A stretch of 19,342 nucleotides of DNA from an uncultured Bacteroidia bacterium (GTDB lineage: Bacteria; Bacteroidota; Bacteroidia; Bacteroidales; Prolixibacteraceae). Numbering within the stretch: position 1 is the stretch's first letter; each line of letters begins with the position of its first letter. The notes under the pieces were generated by a model. It had not been told where the DNA came from, did no database searches, and saw only the letters and a list, made by a program, of their open reading frames with translations. This document shows positions 7,219-14,717 of the stretch, piece after piece. The stretch is from NCBI GenBank assembly GCA_903859795.1, contig CAIOOC010000846.1, forward strand, positions 1-19,342, written 5' to 3'. The translations under genes were made by a program, and so were the position numbers.

Positions 7219-9069
7219 TTAGTTCACTCTTTTTGCCAATTCCACCAACGGCACAGTCATTATTCTTCCAACCGGCTTTCCGTTCCTGTAGGTGATTACC
7301 CTGAAGGTATCGGCATCTTTCGGAATTGTCAGTACTTCACCTTTTTTATATAAATGGCTGTGATGATCCGGATTAGTATTATCGAAGGTATAGTAGCAAA
7401 GAAGACCCTCAATTTCAGTATTGAGTTTGATTGTCAGAATACCTTTCTCATCTTTTAATGGTGTTAAAATTGCATCGTAAAAACTTCGGGCATAATTGAT
7501 ATCGGAATTGTCTAGTCTGCTCAAATGACACTCTGTGCGCCGGATAAAGTCGTTCCAGTTTTTCCCGGACTTTGGTGTCCACAAAACTTCTGCAAGGGCA
7601 AATGACCTCGGCCAGAACATATATTCGGCATGACGAAAAGTTGGAACACTCTCAGACCATAGATTACCCTGTCCCCCAAGGATAAAGGAAGAATCGATAC
7701 CCGGAGGAGCTGGTTCAAAATTGTACACTGTGTTCAAGCGCAGCATACTGTAGGTTGGAGGTTCTATAGCAGGATCACCCTGATAAAGATCGAGATAGGC
7801 ATACGTATTTGGGCTCATCACCACATGATGATTTGCCTTGGCGGCTGCAATTCCTCCGTCCATTCCACGCCACGACATAACTGTTGCATTTGGTGCCAGC
7901 CCTCCTTCGAGAATCTCGTCCCACCCCATAAGTTTCTTCCCCTTTTGCTGAAGAATTTTCTCCAGCCGTTTGATGAAGTAACTCTGCAATTCGTTTTCAT
8001 CCTTTAAACCGTTATCCTTCATCCTTTTCTGGCAATCTTCACATTTTTTCCAAAAACCCTTGTAACATTCATCACCGCCGATATGAATATATTCGAAAGG
8101 GAATAATTCCGCTATCTCCGTAAGAACTATATCCAAAAACTCAAACGTTGATTCCTTGCCTGCGCAAAGGGAGTTATCATCAATTGTATAAAATTTAGAC
8201 CCGGGATTTACTTTGTAACCCGTCTTGGATGAAGAAAGATATGAATAGGAGGCTATCGCAGCAAGGCTGTGACCCGGAGCTTCAATCTCGGGCAAAATAT
8301 CCACGTGTCTTTGAGTTGCATATTTAACCAGATCTTTAATCTGCTCCTGGGTATAAAACCCGCCATAGGTCGCAGCCTCACCATTCTGTGGTGGCTCCCT
8401 GTCCCACCATAAACCGGTACGGGGAACTCTCCAGGCACCTACTTTTGTGAGTTCGGGTAGCTTCTTAATCTCGATTCTCCACCCCTGATCATCGGTTAAA
8501 TGTAAATGGAGCAGGTTAAATTTATAGACAACCATCTCATCTATCAACCGCTTGACCTCATCAATTGTAAAGAAATGCCTGCTTACATCGAGGAGCAATC
8601 CTCTCCAGGCGAAACGAGGCTCATCCTGAATCTCAACCGCCTGAATCTTTGAATCTCCATTGACAGGAATCAACTGCAACAGACTTTGGACGCCATAGAA
8701 AATTCCCTGCGAGGTGGCTCCCTTTATACTTATTACAGATGAAGTTACATTTAAGAGATATCCCTCTTTAGCCCTATTTGCTTTTACATCAAGTATTAAA
8801 TTGATCGACTGGATTTTCGGCTGAGTTCCATTTTGGTTCTTTACAATCAGCTTTAATTTATTCAGCGACTTGATTGTTGTGGAGGTATAATCCGCAAGAA
8901 ATTTAAGTTGGGGATCGTTGTAGGAAATGACTGTTTTACCACTAAGGGCAAAATTTCCTTTATTGAATATTACCTTTTTCGGTTGAGGGATAATAGTGAT
9001 GTTTTGGGCGTTCAGCAGAATTGCAATGGAGATTGCAAATAATGAGGCAGATAGTCTTTTAAGGTTCAT
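7219..9069 (-). CDS. GH20 beta-N-acetylhexosaminidase
   Basis: This 616-residue exo-enzyme removes terminal beta-linked GlcNAc or GalNAc by substrate-assisted catalysis. A signal peptide covers residues 1-21 (ending LLNAQ). The N-terminal GH20b domain spans about 22-150 and the TIM barrel about 153-500. Barrel motifs are intact: LLLDVSRHFF (158-167), LHLHLTDDQGWRIEI (187-201), the catalytic pair D333-E334 in HIGGDE, MGWDEIL (381-387), and the late Trp region GGQGNLWSE (465-473). Residues 541-610 look like the small chitobiase/hexosaminidase C-terminal beta domain. Length and architecture are normal for Bacteroidota GH20 enzymes. It is the first gene after the 246-bp intergenic region, so it may begin a new transcription unit with the GH32-like and GH172 genes. 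Location is periplasmic or surface-exposed. Confidence 0.96.
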   Translation of the reverse strand: MNLKRLSASLFAISIAILLNAQNITIIPQPKKVIFNKGNFALSGKTVISYNDPQLKFLADYTSTTIKSLNKLKLIVKNQNGTQPKIQSINLILDVKANRAKEGYLLNVTSSVISIKGATSQGIFYGVQSLLQLIPVNGDSKIQAVEIQDEPRFAWRGLLLDVSRHFFTIDEVKRLIDEMVVYKFNLLHLHLTDDQGWRIEIKKLPELTKVGAWRVPRTGLWWDREPPQNGEAATYGGFYTQEQIKDLVKYATQRHVDILPEIEAPGHSLAAIASYSYLSSSKTGYKVNPGSKFYTIDDNSLCAGKESTFEFLDIVLTEIAELFPFEYIHIGGDECYKGFWKKCEDCQKRMKDNGLKDENELQSYFIKRLEKILQQKGKKLMGWDEILEGGLAPNATVMSWRGMDGGIAAAKANHHVVMSPNTYAYLDLYQGDPAIEPPTYSMLRLNTVYNFEPAPPGIDSSFILGGQGNLWSESVPTFRHAEYMFWPRSFALAEVLWTPKSGKNWNDFIRRTECHLSRLDNSDINYARSFYDAILTPLKDEKGILTIKLNTEIEGLLCYYTFDNTNPDHHSHLYKKGEVLTIPKDADTFRVITYRNGKPVGRIMTVPLVELAKRVN

Positions 9070-9121
9070 AAGTGTTTTTTATACCTGTTTTGATAGACAG
9101 ACGAAATTAGCAAGCTTTTTT

Positions 9122-9285
9122 AAGGTGCAGAGCACTGATGATATTTGTAGGATAAATCAAACAAAAACAGCGAAAGGTGCATCGCCCCGAAATATTAGTA
9201 ATTGCGCTTTGGTATAACGGTGCGCTGCACGTTACAAGCTAACAATTAATTATTTACTACAAATATTTCGAGACTCTGTCGCTCG
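9122..9285. repeat. Structured intergenic repeat element
   Basis: The only long gap among the glycosidase genes (9070-9315) holds repeated structure. GGTGC-nn-GCnC boxes occur at 9124-9135, 9176-9188 and 9219-9230. The first two are followed by related AT-rich tracts: ATATTTGTAG (9141-9150) and CGAAATATTAGTAA (9188-9201). An exact inverted copy of the first, CTACAAATAT, lies at 9257-9266 within TTACTACAAATATTTCG, which also pairs imperfectly with 9188-9201. TAACGGTGC (9215-9223) and GCACGTTA (9227-9234) form a tight hairpin with one unpaired base, and CGAG/CTCG (9269-9272, 9282-9285) a small one. No coding frame fits. It resembles non-coding dispersed repeats found between Bacteroidota genes; promoter activity for the GH20 gene is possible but no full TAnnTTTG match was seen. 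Confidence 0.5.
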
Positions 9286-9315
9286 CAGGCAACCAAATAA
9301 AAATTTTCATTGTAC

Positions 9316-10425
9316 TCATTTTTTCACGTAATCAATTGGTAGATTTTTAAATGCCCGGGCAAGAACCGCAATATTTCTCTCATCACCCTTAAGACTATCG
9401 GCTGGTTTCGAAAGATAGTAATCAACAGGCGGCATTATAGAACCAACAACGGGTTTGGTAAAGCCGTAAAGACCCACATTCTCGCTGATTGCCGCCGGAA
9501 TAACCTTTGCCGGATCCTGTCCATTCCAGTTAGCAAGGCATGTTACTAGCCGTGTATGTGGTCCCAGCATATTACGAACTGATGAAGTAGTTGCAATATC
9601 TCCGGCTTCGTTCAGTACCCAGTCAACTTCCTTCAGCATATCTGAACCGGCAATATCCTTGCTTGTTAGCTGACAGGACGTCAGCCATATTAAGCAGTCA
9701 GGTTTTGTTCCCTTTACCGCACTCCTGATACGCTTCCAGCATCGGGCTATAGCCTTTCGTCTGAACTGAAGCTCAATTTCGGGTGTAATTTTATCCTTCC
9801 CCGGGAAGGGTTGGTTCATTAGTTCTCCATACATCTGTTGTTCACATTCAATCCATTTTAATGGAGGGTATGGTTCCATCGTAGCTCCTGGATTCCATAG
9901 CCAATCAATAAAAACACCATCCATATCCGTTTTTTTTATCGCATCTTTTATAGAGGCAGATAAAAAGTCAAGGTAGGTAGTCGTGTATGGGATGTGAGGA
10001 TTAGAAGGAACTCCGTAACTTAAATCGGGATGCTCCTGACCCCACCGCGTGTTGGACCCGGCACAGAAATAGCCAAACACTCTGATGTGCTTTTCATGTG
10101 CAAGTTTCACCTGGTCGGTCAGAAAATCATACTTTAGCCCGGGTTGCTCAGGAACGATTCCATTTTTGTACCATGCATATCCGTTGCACGATACTGCAAA
10201 CGATTGGATCACATTACACCCCAAATCGGCGTACCAACTGACATGATCTGCCGGATTCGCATCGGCCCACAAACCGGGTTTGGCAAATCCGTTTGGACCA
10301 CCAGGGCCCCAGTTGAAATCAATATCATAGGCCTTTATCAGTTGTTCAGACTTTTTTTGCTGGTCTGAACAACTGTAGGCAACGATAAAAACGAGGACTA
10401 AAAATAAAAATCTCAGTTTTCTCAT
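9316..10425 (-). CDS. Lipoprotein, TIM-barrel glycoside-hydrolase-like
   Basis: This 369-residue protein has a lipoprotein signal (hydrophobic 6-17, VAYSC, lipidated at Cys19), so it is membrane-anchored. The rest looks like a (beta/alpha)8 barrel: DIDFNW (34-39), a Trp- and Cys-rich strand around DLGCNVIQSFAVSCNGYAWY (67-86), IRVFGYFCAGS (114-124), then DGVFIDWLWNP (169-179), CLIWLTSCQ and VDWVLNEAGD (268-277). D174 after strand four and E273 are the best candidate catalytic residues. The strand pattern recalls the hypothetical glycosyl hydrolase (GHL) families related to GH29, GH36 and alpha-amylase-type barrels, but I cannot assign a numbered GH family. It follows the GH29 fucosidase by 33 bp and precedes the 246-bp repeat region, so it probably ends the upstream transcription unit. 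Substrate is unknown. Confidence 0.75.
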   Translation of the reverse strand: MRKLRFLFLVLVFIVAYSCSDQQKKSEQLIKAYDIDFNWGPGGPNGFAKPGLWADANPADHVSWYADLGCNVIQSFAVSCNGYAWYKNGIVPEQPGLKYDFLTDQVKLAHEKHIRVFGYFCAGSNTRWGQEHPDLSYGVPSNPHIPYTTTYLDFLSASIKDAIKKTDMDGVFIDWLWNPGATMEPYPPLKWIECEQQMYGELMNQPFPGKDKITPEIELQFRRKAIARCWKRIRSAVKGTKPDCLIWLTSCQLTSKDIAGSDMLKEVDWVLNEAGDIATTSSVRNMLGPHTRLVTCLANWNGQDPAKVIPAAISENVGLYGFTKPVVGSIMPPVDYYLSKPADSLKGDERNIAVLARAFKNLPIDYVKK

Positions 10426-10458
10426 TGAGATGATTTTTATGATTATTTAAACCAGATC

Positions 10459-11823
10459 TCAGGATTTGAGGATAACCTCGAGTACTGCAATCTCAACCGG
10501 TGGTTTTTGAACCGGAAGATCGAGATTCAGGTTGTTATTCCCTGCACCATCTCCTTTGCTGAACTTTATCTCAGAGGCATCATGCAGGAACTGAATGTAT
10601 TTCACTTTATCGCCCATGTTTTTAAGAACCAAATTACCCATGGGATAACTGAGCAAATGAATATATAGCCGTTTTGTCTTTGGATTATAGGTCATCAGAG
10701 TATTGGCGGGAGCAACAAATTCGTCAGGCGCTTCGGTACAATTATAGATTGAACGATTGTTATATTTCATCCATTCACCCATCGCCTTTAAACGATCCTG
10801 AGCTCTATAGTCAAAGACACCACGGGCTGTCGGTCCAACATTGAGGAGCAAATTCCCCCCTTTACTGACAGACTCGATAAGCAGCTCCAGCAATTGGGGT
10901 GTGCTTTTCCAAGTATTTTCATCACGGTAGTATCCCCATGATCCTGAAAAAGTCTGGCATGTTTCCCATGCAATCTTTTTACCATTGCGCGTTGGCCATT
11001 TCTCCACCTTGTATTGTTCGGGAGATTCAAAGTCCCAGCCACCGTCTTTATCCTTAAGGTCAAGACGGTCGTCAATAATTATCCCGGGCTGAAGTGTACG
11101 AACCATTTTCAAAAGATCCTCTGAGCCCCAGTCGTTATGATCCTTTCCATGCTTTCCAGGGAAGGAGAAGTCGAACCAGATTACGCTTATTTCTCCGTAG
11201 TTTGTCAATAATTCACGGACCTGATTTTTGAGGTATTCACGATATTTCGCCATGTCGCGGTTTTTGTTCAGTCTGGCATATGCTGAATCGGATACCTGCC
11301 GCAAAGGGTGATTTGCATCAATTGTATAATCAGGATGATGCCAGTCGATCAGCGAGTAATAAAATCCAACTTTTAACCCTTCGCCCCTTAAGGCATCGAC
11401 ATATTCCCTTACAACATCCCTGCCAAAGGGGGTATTCGTGGATTTGTAATCGGTAAACTTTGAATCAAACTGACAGAATCCTTCGTGGTGTTTTGCCGTC
11501 AACACCACATACTTCATCCCCGCCTCTTTTGCCATTCTTGCCCATTCTTTTGGATTATAAAGATCCGGATTAAACTCTTCGAAGTACTTTTGATACTGTT
11601 CATTTGTCATCCTTTCAGCGTTCTTTACCCACTCATGACGAGCCGGGAGTGCATATAACCCCCAATGGATAAACATGCCAAAACGGGCATCTGTCCACCA
11701 CTCCATCCGTTTGGCTTTTTGTTCCGGTGTTTCAGCCTTTAACTGAGCGTTTACTGTGTTTTGCATTGCCAAAGCTGCGAATAGCAATACTAAAATCATT
11801 CCAGTCTTAAATTTGTCGTTCAT
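10459..11823 (-). CDS. GH29 alpha-L-fucosidase
   Basis: This 454-residue retaining exo-glycosidase releases alpha-linked L-fucose. A signal peptide covers residues 1-26 (hydrophobic 9-19, ending NTVNA). The GH29 barrel begins at once: WWTDARFGMFIHWGLYALPA (42-61), then VVLTAKHHEGFCQFDS (106-121) with the substrate-binding His pair, GFYYSLIDWHHPDY (153-166), and the nucleophile Asp218 in VIWFDFSFPG. E266 or E269 in WDFESPEQ is the likely acid/base, although that position varies in GH29. GGNLLLNVGPTARG (322-335) is the typical late barrel motif, and residues from about 360 form the C-terminal beta-sandwich. It lies 42 bp after the six-hairpin protein and 33 bp before the GHL-like lipoprotein. 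All diagnostic motifs are intact, so activity is expected; linkage specificity cannot be read from the sequence. Confidence 0.96.
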   Translation of the reverse strand: MNDKFKTGMILVLLFAALAMQNTVNAQLKAETPEQKAKRMEWWTDARFGMFIHWGLYALPARHEWVKNAERMTNEQYQKYFEEFNPDLYNPKEWARMAKEAGMKYVVLTAKHHEGFCQFDSKFTDYKSTNTPFGRDVVREYVDALRGEGLKVGFYYSLIDWHHPDYTIDANHPLRQVSDSAYARLNKNRDMAKYREYLKNQVRELLTNYGEISVIWFDFSFPGKHGKDHNDWGSEDLLKMVRTLQPGIIIDDRLDLKDKDGGWDFESPEQYKVEKWPTRNGKKIAWETCQTFSGSWGYYRDENTWKSTPQLLELLIESVSKGGNLLLNVGPTARGVFDYRAQDRLKAMGEWMKYNNRSIYNCTEAPDEFVAPANTLMTYNPKTKRLYIHLLSYPMGNLVLKNMGDKVKYIQFLHDASEIKFSKGDGAGNNNLNLDLPVQKPPVEIAVLEVILKS

Positions 11824-11865
11824 TAGTTTTTCGTTTTAATTATAAATGCATTGATTATTAAACCA

Positions 11866-13209
11866 TTATTTATTTTTTTGATAGGATTTAAATACTGTAT
11901 ACGGAGAGGTAACGGTAGTCATGTAAATAGCGTTTTGCGGAACATCTAGATTATAACATTCCCAGGGTTCACCGTACTTACCACCTTTGCGAAAATCGCC
12001 TTCACGCAAATTATCAATGTATTCTTTGGCCAGCTGCTGCGCTGCAGCAAGATCCGTTTTGGCAATAGCCGAGCAGACCCATCCGGTTGGGGTTCCCCAA
12101 TATCCCCCATTTTGGTAATCGCCTTTTCTCACAAGGCTTTTCTCCCATGCAGAAGTTTCACTAAAATCTTCCCCAATTAAAATATGTCTGATATTTCCGG
12201 CCTTCGCCAGTAGCCCTTTTTTATACCCTTCAGTGATGGTGCGAGATGCATTTAACCCAGGTTCTCCTTCGAGAATACCATAGTAAATTGCCATAACAGT
12301 GCTCCATACGTCAGCCTGAGCGCTTTTCCCATTTGAGGCCAGCAGCATGCCACGCGAATCAGAAAAATGTTGTGGTATCTCCTCTTTAAGTCGCCTTGCA
12401 TAAGTCCGGAAAGCTTCTGCTCTGTCTTTATTTTTAAGCAGGTCATATAGTTCAGCCAGCTCGAGTGATGCCTTATATTTTAACAATGAAGGCATACATA
12501 GCTCACCGGTAATAGTAATAACATCCCGGAATCCAAAGTCAACGCCCCTGAAATCCCCTGTTGCATAAACGATAACCCCGTCTTGTTTGGTTGGAGGGGT
12601 TTTATAGGCCATCTCGAGCCTGTCAATCAGAGCCGTTCCATTTATCTTTTCAGTTAAAAGTTTTGTATTTGAGCTATTTTTCGTATAAAAATAGGCCATA
12701 TCAATGAAGAAAAATTGATCGCAATAGGGAGGCATCATCCCCCATTTTTGGTTTCCTTGTCCTTTGTAATCATACGTGCCGGGAAAATATATAGGCCGGC
12801 TGTCGTCAATTCGAACATGATCGGGAATGGCACCCATCGGAATCATGCAGCCACCATCCGTTATCCAGGTCTGATCGCACTGGCATGAGGCGGTAAGCAC
12901 CAGCATATGCTCCTGCTCTTTAACAGTGATAAACCCACTCTCTAAGGACATCGCATAATCACGTATCCAAAAAGCCGGATAACAATCGCTTCCCCCGGGT
13001 CGAATCAATGTTCCTCCACTATTGTTCCCGCCAAAATCTTTCGATATCGATTGATTTGGATGGATACGCGAACGTTCAATCACATCTTTGGTAAGCGCTT
13101 CAAGGTATTTAAAATCAGTGTCAGATAATAATCGGATAGTATTGTTCTGCCCAAAAGAGTTTAAAGAAAATAGAAAATTAAGTACTAAAACAAATGCAAT
13201 ATTCCTCAT
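11866..13209 (-). CDS. Secreted six-hairpin glycosidase-like protein, family unassigned
   Basis: This 447-residue exported protein has a signal peptide (residues 1-20, ending NSFGQ) and appears to be a single (alpha/alpha)6 toroid. Supporting motifs are CYPAFWIRDYAMSLESG (76-92), a form of the WxRD motif in several six-hairpin hydrolases; ITDGGCMIPMGAIPDHV (116-132); GVDFGFRDVITITGELCMPSL (222-242); ADVWSTVMAIYYGIL (299-313); and YQNGGYWGTPTGWV (365-378), close to the YQNGGxW motif of many alpha-helical-barrel glycosidases. D84 and E236 are possible catalytic acids, but this is a guess. Cysteines at 76, 109, 111, 121 and 163 are more than usual and could form disulfides. It lies 66 bp after the propeller gene and 42 bp before the GH29 gene. 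I cannot place it in a numbered GH family; its context implies a glycan substrate. Confidence 0.72.
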   Translation of the reverse strand: MRNIAFVLVLNFLFSLNSFGQNNTIRLLSDTDFKYLEALTKDVIERSRIHPNQSISKDFGGNNSGGTLIRPGGSDCYPAFWIRDYAMSLESGFITVKEQEHMLVLTASCQCDQTWITDGGCMIPMGAIPDHVRIDDSRPIYFPGTYDYKGQGNQKWGMMPPYCDQFFFIDMAYFYTKNSSNTKLLTEKINGTALIDRLEMAYKTPPTKQDGVIVYATGDFRGVDFGFRDVITITGELCMPSLLKYKASLELAELYDLLKNKDRAEAFRTYARRLKEEIPQHFSDSRGMLLASNGKSAQADVWSTVMAIYYGILEGEPGLNASRTITEGYKKGLLAKAGNIRHILIGEDFSETSAWEKSLVRKGDYQNGGYWGTPTGWVCSAIAKTDLAAAQQLAKEYIDNLREGDFRKGGKYGEPWECYNLDVPQNAIYMTTVTSPYTVFKSYQKNK

Positions 13210-13275
13210 CTTTTTGTTTCTGATTTATATGAATATAGATTCAAATTCCATCCAGTATTAAACATTAAATATCTT

Positions 13276-14691
13276 TCAATCATGCACCCAGGCTCTAATT
13301 TGATCAAGGCTTTTAGCTCTTTCCACAACTCCAATTTTGCCTTTCCATTTCATCCGTTTAAGCATCACAAGATAGTCATTCAGATAAGCTTCCATCATAT
13401 CCCTTTTAAAAACCAGTCTAACTGTGCTGTTGTCACTGAACTCCAAATCCCGGTTAATTCTGGCCGCAATTTTTAGATTGGCACCGGTGGCTTTCATTGT
13501 GCCAAAAACAGTCTCATGTTTATTGAATAGAATAACATATCCTGAATCACAGCTTGCCGAAAAGTAAAAGCCTGAAGGTGTATTTTGGTGATCATCATTT
13601 ACAAGTTTGATTTCGGATTCAATAAGACCCACTTTGTTAAGATCAAAGGACTCAATGAACAAATGAACTTTCGCGGCAGGGTCATTTTTTTGATTCGGAG
13701 TCAAGTTAAATATTGTTCGCTTCAAAAGATCATTTTGTTTCCACCATTTTAGTCTCAGCGTTCCTTCATTATCAATTTCCACCGCTTTTAACGGTGATGA
13801 AAAAATAGTTTCAGAACCGGTATAGAAATGATTTACAAGGACTCCATTTCCGTTTAACGTTTTGTCTGAAGGGGGATTATGAAAAAACCGCGGGAAGTAA
13901 ATGTCGCACCCTTTGCCAAACATATTTGGGTTCTTCTTTTGTGCAAGGAAGGGACCTTCAGGTTCATCCGAAACGCCAACTCTTCCTTCACTTATCGTAA
14001 TAAAGTATTTATTTCCGATTTTCTGAATGCCACCCAGTTCACCAGTCATGTTACCATCAACAGGAGGAAGAGCTTTCCAGCAGATACCATCAGCACTTTC
14101 GGCAAATCCGAAACCACAAACCATTCGATTGAACTTTTCCAGTATCGGATCCGCTGTAAAATAGCCATAATAAGAACCATCATCACGTTTGACACAATCA
14201 ATACAATCCCATCTTCCTTTTGGATGATACCACCTTGGGTCCTGCACAAAGCGCAGTGTGTCGCTAACTTTATTCCAATGGATCAAATCCTCCGAGGTTG
14301 CAAACATAATGTCTTGTTTATCACCAAACCACTCTGAATAATTCATGATCCATTTGGGATGGCCTGCAAAACCGGGGGCTTCGATGATATGTCCCGTTCC
14401 CATCCAGGTGGTCCCTTTGCGGGGCTCAATTACTTTACCCACTTCCTGCCAGTTAACACCGTCTTTCGAAGTCATAAGTTCAAAACTATCCCACTTCCCC
14501 CCTATTCCTGCCAGATAATACTGATAATATTGCCCTTTATAATAGTACAGCCAGGTATCCCAAAGTTGTCCAACGCGTTGTGGGGTATAAAAACCTGCCT
14601 GTATTTTTCCTGGAGTCCATTTGTCCTGAGCATGAACGATCGATGAAATCGTAATGATAGCAAAAGCAAAGATTATCAACATATTTTTCAT
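13276..14691 (-). CDS. Secreted five-bladed beta-propeller hydrolase, GH32/GH43-like
   Basis: This 471-residue exported protein (signal peptide 1-21, ending IVHAQ) appears to be a GH-J/GH-F clan relative with an N-terminal propeller (about 40-315) and a C-terminal beta-sandwich (about 325-470). Blade repeats are visible: WDTWLYYYKGQYYQYYLA (44-61), FELMTSKDGVNWQEVG (70-85), MFATSEDLIHWNKVSD (129-144), WDCIDCVKRDDGSYYGYFTA (161-180) and FAESADGICWKAL (196-208). D45, D162 and E218 (GELGGIQKIG) occupy places where such folds keep their three carboxylates, but this is inferred from blade position. It lacks the DPNG motif of the two GH32-like proteins, so it is not simply a third copy. The end motif RLVFKRDMMEAYLND resembles the strand found in GH32 C-terminal domains. 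It follows the GH78 gene by 26 bp. Substrate is unknown. Confidence 0.75.
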   Translation of the reverse strand: MKNMLIIFAFAIITISSIVHAQDKWTPGKIQAGFYTPQRVGQLWDTWLYYYKGQYYQYYLAGIGGKWDSFELMTSKDGVNWQEVGKVIEPRKGTTWMGTGHIIEAPGFAGHPKWIMNYSEWFGDKQDIMFATSEDLIHWNKVSDTLRFVQDPRWYHPKGRWDCIDCVKRDDGSYYGYFTADPILEKFNRMVCGFGFAESADGICWKALPPVDGNMTGELGGIQKIGNKYFITISEGRVGVSDEPEGPFLAQKKNPNMFGKGCDIYFPRFFHNPPSDKTLNGNGVLVNHFYTGSETIFSSPLKAVEIDNEGTLRLKWWKQNDLLKRTIFNLTPNQKNDPAAKVHLFIESFDLNKVGLIESEIKLVNDDHQNTPSGFYFSASCDSGYVILFNKHETVFGTMKATGANLKIAARINRDLEFSDNSTVRLVFKRDMMEAYLNDYLVMLKRMKWKGKIGVVERAKSLDQIRAWVHD

Positions 14692-14717
14692 GGTCCGACA
14701 GATTTTTTGAAGATATG

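Noticed and set aside
13879..14337. A 152-codon open frame on the plus strand
   Set aside because: It is antisense to the propeller hydrolase gene; the protein has no recognisable features and the sense frame has blade repeats.
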